64,000 bases of DNA from UBA8106 sp964569695. GTDB taxonomy: Bacteria > Acidobacteriota > Vicinamibacteria > Vicinamibacterales > UBA823. The stretch lies in the NCBI GenBank assembly GCA_964569695.1, contig CAZMUA010000005.1:1-64000 (forward strand), given 5' to 3'. Positions 53,454 through 63,086 of this stretch are shown one piece after another (the stretch's first letter is position 1; every line of letters begins with the position of its first letter). The position numbers and the translations under genes are program-made. The notes under the pieces are model-generated. The model was given only the letters and a program-made list of their open reading frames with translations, was not told the DNA's origin and did no database searches.

Positions 53454-54836
53454 GTGAAGAAAGATCTCAGATATTTTCTTCGGTATATCGAGAAGCATGC
53501 GCCTGAGTTGTTAATGAAAGTGCCTGGCGAGGTAAATCCTCGTTGGGAACTTTCGGCAGTACAAAAACGCCTCGAAGTGGATCGGAGACTTCCGGTACTT
53601 CAATTTCAAAAAGTGGTCGGTTCTACAATGCCGGTCATTTCGAATTTATTTGCGAGCAAGACCCACTTAGCGCTAGCGCTTGAAACGACTCCGGAAAACG
53701 TTATTCCACGGTTTGCAGAGGCTCAAGTCAACGGTCTTGCCCCACGTAATGTCAGTAGTGGACCTATTAAGGATGTGGTTCTGACCGGCGATAATGTTGA
53801 CCTGAACGTCCTGCCGATAGTGACTCATTGCGAAAAGGATGCCGGTCCTTATCTCTCGTCAGGTGTGACAATTATGCGGGACCCGGTATCAGGATCATTG
53901 AATGCAGGTATCTACCGAAATCTAGTCACGTCACCGACGACATTAACCATGAATATGGCGCCGTTGTGTCATGGATCAGAAATAGCTGCCGACGCAGAAA
54001 AAGCCAAAGATGATGTGGAGGCAGCAATTGTCGTCGGGCATCATCCAGCCTTAGCTATTTCCTCGCAGCAGAGAGGTCAACGGAGCGAGCTCGAACTCAA
54101 CACGATGGGAGCCTTACTCGAGGAACCCTTGGATATGGTACCTGCGGAAACGATTGACCTGCCTGTTCCAGCCGATGCAGAAATTGTCATAGAGGGTCGG
54201 ATCAGAACTGACGCGTGGGCTGATGATGGACCCTTTGGGGATTACTGGCTCTATTATGCTCCACCGAAACCAGCACGAGTTTTCGAGGTTACCGCAATTA
54301 CGCATCGGCGGGACGCACTTTTTCACGATATCTTTAGCGTAGGTCCGGAACATTTGACCCTATTTTCCCTTGGTATGGAGGGGGTCGTTTTCTCCCAACT
54401 TAAGCAGCTTGTACCGGACCTCATAGCGATCAATGTCCCAGTCTGTGGTTCGGGCAACTTAGTCTATGTGCAGATTAGAAAAGGTCTCGACGGACAGGGG
54501 GTCAATGCGGCAATAGCGGCACTCGGTGCTTATAGGTTTAAGTGTGCCGTAGTTGTGGATGAAGACGTGGATATTAATGATGATGGAAAGGTGCTTTGGG
54601 CGATGATGACGCGAACACAGGCTGATCGCTCGATTTTTATGATTCCGGGCTCTTACGTATCACGTGTTGACCCTACGGGGTACCCTGCATGGCAAACAGG
54701 TAATGAAGGGGCACCCTTGCTTAGTACCCGTCTTGGCATCGACGCAACTAAACCTCTCGATCCGGCATTTCCTGAAGTGGCCGAGCCTCCAAGTGAGTTG
54801 TGGACCAATTTGGATTTGAAACGGTATTTAAAATGA
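53454..54836 (+). CDS. UbiD-family prenylated-FMN-dependent decarboxylase
   Basis: 460 residues, GTG start. UbiD enzymes (de)carboxylate aromatic or alpha,beta-unsaturated acids using prenylated FMN. Recognisable are an N-terminal LRYFLRYIEKHAPELL lead, the VLPIVTHCEKDAGPYLS region, NAGIYRNLV, HHPALAISSQ, GPFGDYWLYY (metal/prFMN-site Glu/Arg/Glu region around it) and the late GYPAWQTGNEG. No ubiX-like flavin prenyltransferase is in the window, so the cofactor must come from elsewhere. Coupled to a substrate-binding protein gene by an ATGA overlap and 16 bp downstream of the quinoprotein. Confidence 0.9.
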   Translation: MKKDLRYFLRYIEKHAPELLMKVPGEVNPRWELSAVQKRLEVDRRLPVLQFQKVVGSTMPVISNLFASKTHLALALETTPENVIPRFAEAQVNGLAPRNVSSGPIKDVVLTGDNVDLNVLPIVTHCEKDAGPYLSSGVTIMRDPVSGSLNAGIYRNLVTSPTTLTMNMAPLCHGSEIAADAEKAKDDVEAAIVVGHHPALAISSQQRGQRSELELNTMGALLEEPLDMVPAETIDLPVPADAEIVIEGRIRTDAWADDGPFGDYWLYYAPPKPARVFEVTAITHRRDALFHDIFSVGPEHLTLFSLGMEGVVFSQLKQLVPDLIAINVPVCGSGNLVYVQIRKGLDGQGVNAAIAALGAYRFKCAVVVDEDVDINDDGKVLWAMMTRTQADRSIFMIPGSYVSRVDPTGYPAWQTGNEGAPLLSTRLGIDATKPLDPAFPEVAEPPSELWTNLDLKRYLK

Positions 54837-55822
54837 GAGCGGTTCGCACCTTCGGCTGCGTCCTGGCGCTGCTCGCCTCTCTTGTCTTGTCGGTTAAATC
54901 TGCGCAAGAGAATCTTAAGTCAATCACGTTTCTAACAAATTATGTTTTTATTGGTCGCCATGCGCCGTTTTTTGTCGGCAAGGAAAAGGGTTTCTATCGA
55001 GAGGCAGGGTTTGACATCAATATCCTACCAGCGACTGGGAGTGCGTTTGTTATTACTGCGCTGGAAGGACGCCAAGCTGACTATGGCATGGTTGAAGCTG
55101 CGTCCTTGGTGCAGGCGATTGCTCAAGGCGCCTCCGTAAAGGCGTTTGGTGTATACATGGATCAGAGCACCAGCGGACTTGCTTCGCTGGAACCGTATCC
55201 AACATTAGGAAGTCTTAAGGGTAAGACTGTCGCTGCTTCTCTGACAGACAGTGCACGAGTGATTTTGCCAAGTGTTCTCGCTGAAGGTCAATTGGATGAA
55301 TCAACTTTTGATTGGTTGACGGCAGATCCTGGCGTCTATTTTTCATTACTTCTCTCAGGCCGCGCGGACTTGGTGACTGCAGGGAGTGACAGCGATGTAC
55401 CGACACTGCAAAGAATTGTGGAACCCAGAGGTCGCACGGTGCATTTCTCTTCCTTTGCTGATTGGGGATACGATGTTTATGGGTATTTTCTTGTGGCACA
55501 CAGCGATCGACTCAGGTTACGGCAAGAGGAGGTAAGAGCATTTGCGACAGCTACTGCTACTGCGGTCGATTACGCAATCAGGCATCCCGAGGAAGCTGCG
55601 CGTATTATGGCTCGGTATAGTCCAGCACTTGATGAGGTGACCGCTCTAGCGCATTGGAAAGGTTCGATCAGCGCGATGAATACGACTGCCGTTCAACACA
55701 CAGGTTACGGTTTAGCGACACAAGAACGTTTGCAGCGGAGCATTGATTTTGTCGGACGGGCATTCGAATTCCAAACCGAAGTTACGCCGGACGATCTTTA
55801 CGCTCAGGGTTTCTTGCCCTAG
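54833..55822 (+). CDS. NitT/TauT-type ABC transporter substrate-binding protein (NMT1/THI5-like)
   Basis: 329 residues from ATG 54833, which overlaps the ubiD stop; this start gives a clean signal peptide (RAVRTFGCVLALLASLVLSV, then KSAQ). The mature domain shows the NMT1-like plan: NYVFIGRHAPFFVGKEKGFY, REAGFDINILPATGSAF, EGRQADYGMVEAASLVQA and LKGKTVAASLTDSARVILPS. Such proteins bind small anions, sulfonates or pyrimidine precursors. Being coupled to ubiD suggests the ligand may be an aromatic or unsaturated acid; inference only. The transporter subunits are on the opposite strand just beyond. Confidence 0.88.
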   Translation: MRAVRTFGCVLALLASLVLSVKSAQENLKSITFLTNYVFIGRHAPFFVGKEKGFYREAGFDINILPATGSAFVITALEGRQADYGMVEAASLVQAIAQGASVKAFGVYMDQSTSGLASLEPYPTLGSLKGKTVAASLTDSARVILPSVLAEGQLDESTFDWLTADPGVYFSLLLSGRADLVTAGSDSDVPTLQRIVEPRGRTVHFSSFADWGYDVYGYFLVAHSDRLRLRQEEVRAFATATATAVDYAIRHPEEAARIMARYSPALDEVTALAHWKGSISAMNTTAVQHTGYGLATQERLQRSIDFVGRAFEFQTEVTPDDLYAQGFLP

Positions 55823-55858
55823 TTAAAGGGATCAAGACTTTGTGTTGAGAAATAGATC

Positions 55859-56635
55859 CTATTGCCGTCGAGAGGGCCGCCAGGTGAAAGCAAGTTCCTC
55901 GATGAGCACCACGAACCCTATACCCGCACTTGTAAAAATTGTAATCGCTAGCAAGCAGGCAAACACTAAAGGTGTATCAAGATTGAATTGAGCTGAGAGT
56001 ATCAAATAACCTACACCTCGATTCCCACCGATAAATTCTCCGACTACAGATCCGACGAGTGCAAGGGGAAATGCCACTTTCAGGGCATCGGTCAAGTGAG
56101 GCAGAGCATGTATCAACCGGACCTTTCTGAAAATTCTGAATTCTGAACCTCCAAATAGGCGCGCTAGGTTGAGCATATCTGGTTCGATCTCATTTAAACC
56201 AGTCACCGCATTTACAAAAATTGGGAAAAGGGCCATGAGAAAAGCCAAAAGAATTTTTGGTTCGTCTCCTAGGCCAAACCAGATTACAAAAAGTGGTGCT
56301 ATGGCAACTTTTGGAATTCCGTTGAATGCTGCTAAGAAGGGCAATATTAGAAGTTTCAATGGCCGAACGTAAACCACGAGTAACGCCAGTAGGACTCCTA
56401 GAATCAGTGCAAGTGCTAAACCGAACAGAGTAGTTGTTGCTGTAATCCCAAGGTGTTCGACTTGCAGGGGGAGTGTTTCAAAAAATCTATTGAAGAACTG
56501 TGAAGGGGCTGGAAGTATGTAATCTGGGATATTGGCCCACACCACTCCATACTCCCAGACCGTTAATCCGGCCATAAGTCCGATGATCAGCACAGACAGT
56601 CGTTTTAAATTAAGTACCTTGGTTATTCGCTCCAC
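55859..56635 (-). CDS. ABC transporter permease (NitT/TauT type)
   Basis: 258 residues with six helices and the inner-membrane permease motif region FGGSEFRIFRKVRLIHALPH (EAA-like loop contacting the ATPase), plus AFNGIPKVAIAPLFVIWFGL, which is typical of SsuC/TauC-like permeases. Overlaps the ATPase gene by 13 bp. Converges on the substrate-binding protein gene with 36 bp between stops. Confidence 0.92.
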   Translation of the reverse strand: MERITKVLNLKRLSVLIIGLMAGLTVWEYGVVWANIPDYILPAPSQFFNRFFETLPLQVEHLGITATTTLFGLALALILGVLLALLVVYVRPLKLLILPFLAAFNGIPKVAIAPLFVIWFGLGDEPKILLAFLMALFPIFVNAVTGLNEIEPDMLNLARLFGGSEFRIFRKVRLIHALPHLTDALKVAFPLALVGSVVGEFIGGNRGVGYLILSAQFNLDTPLVFACLLAITIFTSAGIGFVVLIEELAFTWRPSRRQ

Positions 56636-57402
56636 TCTGTTTCCAGTTCTTTCCTAATGGCAGCAGACAATTCCAAAAAACGAGAGTCTTGCAGCGTCGT
56701 GGTCGTTCGAGGGCGTGGCAAGTCGACGTTGATTGTCGCTTGAACGCGTCCGGGTCTCGGGCTCATGATGATTACTCGGTCCGACAATAGGACGGCTTCA
56801 GTGATGCTGTGTGTAACAAATACGACGGTGTTCATTGTCTCCATCCAGATACGCTGCAGGCGAAACCCTAGGTTTTCACGAGTAATGACATCAAGTGCAC
56901 CGAACGGTTCGTCCATAAGTAGTAGGGTTGGATCGAGAAGTAACGCACGGCAAATTGAGACACGCTGTTGCATACCTCCAGACAGTTCATGGGGGAAGCT
57001 GTTTCCGAAAGCTTCAAGTCCAGCTAGTTGCAGTAACCCCTGCGCTTGTTTCCGATAGGTATCCGGACTTAGTCCACGCATCTCTGCCGTAAACAAAATA
57101 TTGTCCATGGTTCGTCGCCAAGGTAAAAGCACTGGGGACTGAAAGACCATGGCCGCCCCTGGAACTGGCCCGTGAACTTCTTGTCCGTGAACAGTGATCA
57201 GGCCACCAGTCGGTGTGTTGAGTCCTGCAATTAGGCGCAGAGTGGTGGACTTTCCGCACCCACTTGGACCGACGATGGTCAGAAATTCTCGATCTCCTGC
57301 CTCGAAAGAGAGTTCGTCGAGTGCTGTTACACTTTGAAACACTTGAGATAGGCGGTCTACGACTAATGCCGAACGTTGGGAAGTATCGTGAGACACTGTC
57401 AT
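56623..57402 (-). CDS. ABC transporter ATP-binding protein (NitT/TauT type)
   Basis: 259 residues. Walker A GPSGCGKST, Q-loop in MVFQSPVLLPWRRT, ABC signature LSGGMQQRVSICRAL, Walker B LLLMDEPFGALD and the switch VTHSITEAV. Belongs to the SsuB/TauB group by LLPWR and the short C-terminus. Its ATG lies close to, and its coding start may overlap, the 5' region of the divergent sulfatase gene, leaving very little room for promoters. Confidence 0.93.
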   Translation of the reverse strand: MTVSHDTSQRSALVVDRLSQVFQSVTALDELSFEAGDREFLTIVGPSGCGKSTTLRLIAGLNTPTGGLITVHGQEVHGPVPGAAMVFQSPVLLPWRRTMDNILFTAEMRGLSPDTYRKQAQGLLQLAGLEAFGNSFPHELSGGMQQRVSICRALLLDPTLLLMDEPFGALDVITRENLGFRLQRIWMETMNTVVFVTHSITEAVLLSDRVIIMSPRPGRVQATINVDLPRPRTTTTLQDSRFLELSAAIRKELETEWSE

Positions 57403-57432
57403 CGGATTGGAACCGCTATAATTAGGAACATC

Positions 57433-58866
57433 TTGCGTATTTCATCAGGAAACTTGCTTGTGGCGCTTATTATCATGGGCAGCGGACTCGGTTGCGCTAG
57501 CCAGTCCTCTGTCGAAGACGTTGTCTCCAGATTACAGATACAACCTAACATTGTATATATCCTAGCCGACGATCTCGGTTATGGGGACCTTGGCGTCTAT
57601 GGTCAGGAATTGATTAGCACACCGAATATTGACCGACTTGCTGCAGGAGGTATGCGGTTCACTCAACATTATGCTGGATCGACAGTCTGCGCACCTTCGA
57701 GAGCTTCACTGATGTCAGGTTTGCACACCGGTCACACCTACATACGCGGCAATAAGCCTATATTTCCAGAAGGGCAATATCCGATCCCGGCTTCTAGAAT
57801 TACGATTGCGGAAGTATTAAAGGACGTTGGATACAAGACGGCGGCAATTGGTAAATGGGGCCTTGGTGCACCGGGAACAGAAGGTTTACCAACTCGACAA
57901 GGCTTCGACTACTTTTTTGGTTACAACGATCAACGAGAAGCACATAGTTACTACCCAGATCATTTGTGGCGTAATGAAGAACGGATAGACCTGCCGGAAA
58001 ACGAGAAGGGTCAGCGTGGTACGTATAGCCATGACCTTCTTACTGATGAAGTGTTGAAATTCTTGCAGGAAGGAAGAACTGAGGAGCCTTTCTTTCTATA
58101 TATCCCTTACACGATACCTCACGCTGCGCTGGATGTACCTGATGATTCGATGCTGGCGTATGAGGGAGAATTTGAGGAAACACCATGGGAAGCGGAGGGT
58201 AGCTATATTGGGCAGGAGACACCGCGGACGGCATTTGCGGCCATGGTGTCGCGGCTCGATGCTGACATTGGGCGAATTCTGCATACTCTAGAAACCCAAG
58301 GGTTACTCGACCAAACGCTGGTCATTTTCACGAGCGATAACGGGCCCCATCAAGAAGCAGGCGCTGACCCAACCTTTTTCAATAGCAGCGGTGGTTTGCG
58401 CGGTATGAAACGCGATCTATATGAGGGAGGCATTCGCGTTCCCATGATTGCGATGTGGCAAGGTGTTATTCAAGCAAATTCGACAACTGATCATGTTTCA
58501 TCCTTTTGGGATGTCATGCCAACACTGTGCGCAATGGTAGGTGTTGATCCGCCTCCAAATATTGATGGGATTTCGTTTCTTCCCACCTTACTTGGTGAAT
58601 CTCAAATCGCACACGATTACCTCTATTGGGAGTTTCATGAACAGGGTGGTAAGCAGGCTATCAGAATGAACAACTGGAAAGGCGTACGCCTGAATGTTCA
58701 TGATAATCGCGCGGCTCCAATAGAGTTGTATGATCTCAGTCGAGATAGTCAAGAAGCTCTGGATCTGTCCTTTGATTATCCGAACATTGTCGCTCGGATT
58801 GCTCAATTAATGAATGAGGCCCATGCACCGTCTGATCTCTTTGTCTTCCCTGGAGAGGAACCATGA
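57433..58866 (+). CDS. Lipoprotein sulfatase (formylglycine type)
   Basis: About 477 residues from TTG 57433 (AGGA just upstream), which yields a lipoprotein signal (SSGNLLVALIIMGSGLGC, lipobox GLGC). The frame continues back to 57376 but would overlap the ABC ATPase gene. Type I sulfatase motifs: ADDLGYGDLGVYG (metal Asp pair), the formylglycine site C-A-P-S-R in STVCAPSRASLMSG, GKWGLG, and TSDNGPH (metal Asp/Asn). Predicted to remove sulfate esters from a polysaccharide or small molecule at the cell envelope. It overlaps the next sulfatase start by 4 bp. Confidence 0.9.
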   Translation: MRISSGNLLVALIIMGSGLGCASQSSVEDVVSRLQIQPNIVYILADDLGYGDLGVYGQELISTPNIDRLAAGGMRFTQHYAGSTVCAPSRASLMSGLHTGHTYIRGNKPIFPEGQYPIPASRITIAEVLKDVGYKTAAIGKWGLGAPGTEGLPTRQGFDYFFGYNDQREAHSYYPDHLWRNEERIDLPENEKGQRGTYSHDLLTDEVLKFLQEGRTEEPFFLYIPYTIPHAALDVPDDSMLAYEGEFEETPWEAEGSYIGQETPRTAFAAMVSRLDADIGRILHTLETQGLLDQTLVIFTSDNGPHQEAGADPTFFNSSGGLRGMKRDLYEGGIRVPMIAMWQGVIQANSTTDHVSSFWDVMPTLCAMVGVDPPPNIDGISFLPTLLGESQIAHDYLYWEFHEQGGKQAIRMNNWKGVRLNVHDNRAAPIELYDLSRDSQEALDLSFDYPNIVARIAQLMNEAHAPSDLFVFPGEEP

Positions 58867-60458
58867 CGCAATGGGTGTCGACCCTGCTGAATCCATGGAT
58901 GGATCTCTGTCGGCAAGCTTCTATGAATAAGCCCTCATGCTTTCTAAGCCTTGCGATGCTAGTAATGTCGTGTGCCGGTGAAGTGTCAATTGATGACCTA
59001 GCACCGTCAAAAGACTTAAATAAACCTAACATTCTCTGGATTATTGCTGAAGATTTAGGTCCGGAGTTGAGCGCGTATGGTCATCCTGAAGTCCAGACTC
59101 CAAATCTGGATCGACTTGCGGCGGATGGCGTTCGGTATACCCATGCGTTCACCACATCTCCGGTGTGTTCGTCGAGTCGATCAGCTTTCATGACAGGTAT
59201 GTATCAGACGACGCTTGGCGCACACAATCACCGTTCTCATAGAGAAGACAACTACCCGCTTCCGGACGGAGTGCGTCTCATTACCGATTGGTTACGAGAT
59301 GCTGATTACTTCACAGGTAATATCGTTGATTTGGCTGACAGTGATGAAGAATTTCATTACCGGGAAGTAATGGAGGAAGGTTTTGCCAAATTTTCTGGGA
59401 CTGGCAAAACTGACTGGAATTTTCATTATGAAGGTGAACCCTTCGATACCAATCGCTGGAGTGATCTAGTACGTAACGAGCCTTTTTATGCGCAAGTGAA
59501 CTTTCCAGAGACGCATCGTGGTTCGGAGTGGGACAATGCTCACACGCAAATCGTGCAACCCGCGAATCCAGGTGCCGTAAAGATGCCTCCGTACTATCCA
59601 GATCACCCGGAAGCCCGTGCAGATTGGGCTCAGTATCTGAACGCGATCATGTCTTTAGATCGAAAAGTCGGTTTTGTACTGAATAGGCTTGAAGAGGATG
59701 GGTTAGCTCATCGAACTGTTGTCATATTCATGAGTGACCATGGACGAGCGATGGTGAGGGGGAAACAGTGGCCCTATGATAGTGGACTGCATGTTCCACT
59801 CATTTTGCGGTGGCCCAATGAAATTGCAGCGCCCGAAGGATTCGCGGCTGGAACCGTAGACGATCGTCTCATTGCTTCAATTGATGTATCAGCGACCACG
59901 CTTGCAATTGCTGGTGTCACTCTTCCTACTAAAATGCAAGGGCAAGTCTTTCTAGGCGAAGACTCGCCAGCTCGAGCGTATGTTTTTGGTGGTCGCGATC
60001 GAGGAGATGAAACAATTGATCGAATTCGTACAGTTCGTGATGATCGATATCGCTACATTCGGAACTATTATCCGGAAAGAGGACTGCTACAACTCAATCG
60101 ATATAAAGAATTTACTTATCCCATGATTCCATTATTGCGGGAATTACACGAAGCAGGTCAGTTAACGCCTACACAGGCTGCCTTGTTGGCGCCGAGTCGA
60201 CCTGAGGAAGAACTGTACCGCCTTGATATCGACCCGTTCGAAATAGACAATGTGGTCGACGATCCGGATCATGCCGCGTCACTCAAACGTCTCCGCCTTG
60301 CTTTGGATGAATGGATTATTAATTCGGATGATCAGGGTCGAACGCCTGAGTCACCCGAAATCTACGAGTACTGGGAACGCGAGATGAGCGAAATCTACGA
60401 TGCTCGAATCAATCAGATGTTAAAAGAACGTCAGAATCGTAAGGTCACAAGAGACTAG
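58863..60458 (+). CDS. Second sulfatase-family protein with a CSSSR site
   Basis: 531 residues. Translation probably starts at ATG 58863, which has GGAGAGG 5' and overlaps the previous stop. A lipoprotein-like signal (KPSCFLSLAMLVMSC) begins at Met21, so ATG 58923 is an alternative. Motifs: AEDLGPELSAYGHP, formylglycine site C-S-S-S-R in SPVCSSSRSAFMTG (Ser where Pro or Ala is commonest), NFPETHRG and MSDHGRAM. The Ser variant occurs in the heparan/N-sulfoglucosamine-type group, as far as I recall. The two sulfatases are only distantly similar. Confidence 0.88.
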   Translation: MTQWVSTLLNPWMDLCRQASMNKPSCFLSLAMLVMSCAGEVSIDDLAPSKDLNKPNILWIIAEDLGPELSAYGHPEVQTPNLDRLAADGVRYTHAFTTSPVCSSSRSAFMTGMYQTTLGAHNHRSHREDNYPLPDGVRLITDWLRDADYFTGNIVDLADSDEEFHYREVMEEGFAKFSGTGKTDWNFHYEGEPFDTNRWSDLVRNEPFYAQVNFPETHRGSEWDNAHTQIVQPANPGAVKMPPYYPDHPEARADWAQYLNAIMSLDRKVGFVLNRLEEDGLAHRTVVIFMSDHGRAMVRGKQWPYDSGLHVPLILRWPNEIAAPEGFAAGTVDDRLIASIDVSATTLAIAGVTLPTKMQGQVFLGEDSPARAYVFGGRDRGDETIDRIRTVRDDRYRYIRNYYPERGLLQLNRYKEFTYPMIPLLRELHEAGQLTPTQAALLAPSRPEEELYRLDIDPFEIDNVVDDPDHAASLKRLRLALDEWIINSDDQGRTPESPEIYEYWEREMSEIYDARINQMLKERQNRKVTRD

Positions 60459-60491
60459 CCAGTCAGCCGAAGAGAAATATTGGTTTTCTGT

Positions 60492-62951
60492 ATGACTAAA
60501 AAGAGTTCCAAAAAAACTACGCGGCGTAAATTTCTCCAGCATGTTACGGGAGGCGTCATTGTACCAGCCGTAGTTAAAGGAACTTCGCCCCTTGATGGGT
60601 CGAGTTCTTTTATTGACCGATCAAGCCAGAATGACCTGACAGCGATTATCAATCTGGAAACAGGTGTGACCCGTCCATGGCTTGGTTCGGCGTTGTGGGC
60701 AAATCGTTTGCAGGACTGGAGGCTGAACGATGGTCGTATCGAATGTCTCGCTGGTGGCCAAGAAGATTTGGGTCGAACGGTTGGGATATTAACCCGTGAG
60801 ATCGTGAGCGGTGAGGGGGCAGTGCATCTCCGCGTGCTGACCGGCACGCTTGAAATGTCAGGAAAAGGCGGGTTTAGTGGTTTCCTTATTGGTGTGGGTG
60901 CTGGAAATCTCGACTACCGGTCCTCTGCTTTGGCTCAAAAGGCATCTGGAATGGACGGGGGTTTCTGGTGTGGGTACGAAAGTGATGGTCAAATTCGATT
61001 TCGTGAACATACAGACGAGCGGGCGCCGCTTGCTTATAGGGAACTGTCCTCTGAGCAGACGAGTGAAGGGTTTAGTCCAAAGCGTAATTTGAATGAGGTA
61101 GTCGAATTACGCTTAGACATTAAGTTGCAATCAGACGGACGCTTCACGGTCACTCTGAATGCACTCGACGCTAAAACAGGGGAGCACTTGGCTGGAGGCA
61201 TTCGTCGTGATGTTGCGGATCGGGATGTGACTGGGGCGGTAGCACTTGTATCCTCCGCGACACCGCAGGGTGTCGGTTGTGCTCGTCATTGGTTTCAAGA
61301 TCTTGAGAGTGGCGGTTCCAAGATTGCCAATCATGCATCCAGGTCTTTGGGACCTATTCTGGGGACTCTGTATTCCCTTAACCAAAACGTCCTGAAGGTG
61401 TCTGTCCAGTTGATGCCTCTTAGTGATGATGCACCACGGACAGTTTTGTTTCAGTATCGAACCCCAGGAGGGCTGTGGCAAGAAGGAACTAATGCAGAGT
61501 GGGGGATGGGATACTCAGCAGTGTTTCGGATGGAAGAATGGGATTCTTCTCAATCTTGGGAATATCGCGTGCGATACAAAAACTTATCGGGAGTCCAACA
61601 CGATTATCTCGGAGTCGTTCAACAAGACCCGAAAGACTATGACGAGTTCGCTATAGCCCATCTAAGTTGTGTTATGCCAGTCGCCCGTTCGTTTGAGGGC
61701 GGGATAGGTGAGCCTGAGCTACCGATAGCGGAATTATTAGGGCGTTACACTAATAAGAACATCCATTTTCCGCACGCTGATTTAGTTAGGCACCTCTCGG
61801 TTCATGATCCGAAACTGCTTGTGTTTGCGGGCGACCAGTTGTACGAGCATCGTCCGACTCGGCAGGATGAGAGTAAGACACAAGGGTTGGATTATCTATA
61901 TAAATGGTTTCTTTGGTACTGGTCATTTGGCGACTTAACCCGTCGAGTGCCGACAATTATTCAGACTGACGATCATGACGTCTATCAGGGAAACCTTTGG
62001 GGCAATGGTGGTCGCGCAGCACCACCCAAGATTGTGGATCGTGACGGTGTAGCAACTAGAGTGCCTGATCAAAATCGTGGAGGGTATAGGTTCAGCCCTG
62101 GGTTCGTTAACCTTGTCCAGCAGACCCAGTGTGGACACAATCCCGACCCCTACGACCCGACACCGATTGAACAAGGCATTGGCGTGTACTATGCAACATT
62201 CATCTATGGCGGTATCAGTTTTGCTCTTCTAGAGGACCGTAAGTTTAAGACTGCACCAATCCAAGGTGCAGACCTTGATGTCCATGAAGCAGAATTGTTG
62301 GGCGGTCGGCAGGAAGCATTTTTGCAGAGTTGGGCTCATGACAAAGGCGATGTTGATGGTCGTATCTGCTTAACTCAAACGGTATTTGCATGTGTGCAGA
62401 CCAGTCCGGAAGGTCGCCCGTTAGTGGATTGGGATTCGAATGGTCACCCAAAACTTCAGCGTGATCGCGCAATCGCGTTATTGCGGGACGCGGGAGCGCT
62501 TGTACTGGCAGGTGACCAGCATTTAGCTTCCATTGTGCGGCATGGTATTGATTCTCATACTGACGGTGTCGTGCAGTACACGGGTCCTGCGACACTATCG
62601 TTTTGGCAGCGCTGGTTTGAGCCACGCACGGGCTTACCTAATGCTCAGGGTAGGCATACAGGTGATTTTGTGGATGCTTTTGGGAATAGACTTCGAGTGC
62701 ATGCTGTAGCAAATCCAAAGATTTCCTTCGACTATTATCGTCGGTTTAAGCCGGGTCGTAGCCAGGCGTTGGGAGACACTCAGCTAAAGAGTGAAGGCTA
62801 CGGAATTATACGAGTCCAAAAATTACAAAAGAAATATGTCATTGAATGTTGGCCACGAGCTGTTGACCCCCGTGACCGGGATGCGGCTCAATTTGCAGGC
62901 TGGCCGTTTCATTTGCGGTTTGACGAGTGTGATGGACGGGCGCTTGATTAG
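60492..62951 (+). CDS. Tat-exported PhoD-like phosphoesterase with N-terminal lectin-like domain
   Basis: About 819 residues from ATG 60492; TTG 60480 is an alternative. The N-terminus is a twin-arginine signal (TTRRKFLQHVTGGVIVPAV). Residues about 50-290 form a beta-rich, concanavalin-like domain (SALWANRLQDWRLNDGRIEC and FSGFLIGVGAGNLDYRSS). The PhoD metallophosphatase domain follows: LLVFAGDQLYEHRP, TDDHDVYQGNLWG, and a late VLAGDQHLASIV. PhoD enzymes are phosphodiesterases/alkaline phosphatases exported folded with Fe/Ca cofactors. Follows the sulfatase by 33 bp, suggesting a joint sulfate and phosphate ester scavenging unit. Confidence 0.85.
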   Translation: MTKKSSKKTTRRKFLQHVTGGVIVPAVVKGTSPLDGSSSFIDRSSQNDLTAIINLETGVTRPWLGSALWANRLQDWRLNDGRIECLAGGQEDLGRTVGILTREIVSGEGAVHLRVLTGTLEMSGKGGFSGFLIGVGAGNLDYRSSALAQKASGMDGGFWCGYESDGQIRFREHTDERAPLAYRELSSEQTSEGFSPKRNLNEVVELRLDIKLQSDGRFTVTLNALDAKTGEHLAGGIRRDVADRDVTGAVALVSSATPQGVGCARHWFQDLESGGSKIANHASRSLGPILGTLYSLNQNVLKVSVQLMPLSDDAPRTVLFQYRTPGGLWQEGTNAEWGMGYSAVFRMEEWDSSQSWEYRVRYKNLSGVQHDYLGVVQQDPKDYDEFAIAHLSCVMPVARSFEGGIGEPELPIAELLGRYTNKNIHFPHADLVRHLSVHDPKLLVFAGDQLYEHRPTRQDESKTQGLDYLYKWFLWYWSFGDLTRRVPTIIQTDDHDVYQGNLWGNGGRAAPPKIVDRDGVATRVPDQNRGGYRFSPGFVNLVQQTQCGHNPDPYDPTPIEQGIGVYYATFIYGGISFALLEDRKFKTAPIQGADLDVHEAELLGGRQEAFLQSWAHDKGDVDGRICLTQTVFACVQTSPEGRPLVDWDSNGHPKLQRDRAIALLRDAGALVLAGDQHLASIVRHGIDSHTDGVVQYTGPATLSFWQRWFEPRTGLPNAQGRHTGDFVDAFGNRLRVHAVANPKISFDYYRRFKPGRSQALGDTQLKSEGYGIIRVQKLQKKYVIECWPRAVDPRDRDAAQFAGWPFHLRFDECDGRALD

Positions 62952-62992
62952 CAAGGAGACCGAGTCATTCTAGTGTGATGCATGTCGAAAGT

Positions 62993-63022
62993 TTGACTTA
63001 ACATTGCTGGGCGGAGTATAAA
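62993..63022 (+). promoter_or_regulatory. Promoter of the hom leader transcript
   Basis: TTGACT (62993-62998), 18-bp spacer, TATAAA (63017-63022), each 5/6 to sigma70 consensus. The start point would be near 63029, about 58 nt before the leader ORF. It has the same -35 and spacer length as the candidate secA promoter. Confidence 0.6.
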
Positions 63023-63086
63023 GATCTATTGGTTCTATTCGAAATAGCAGTGATTATGCTATTCACAACTTAGGAAGTTATCGCGG

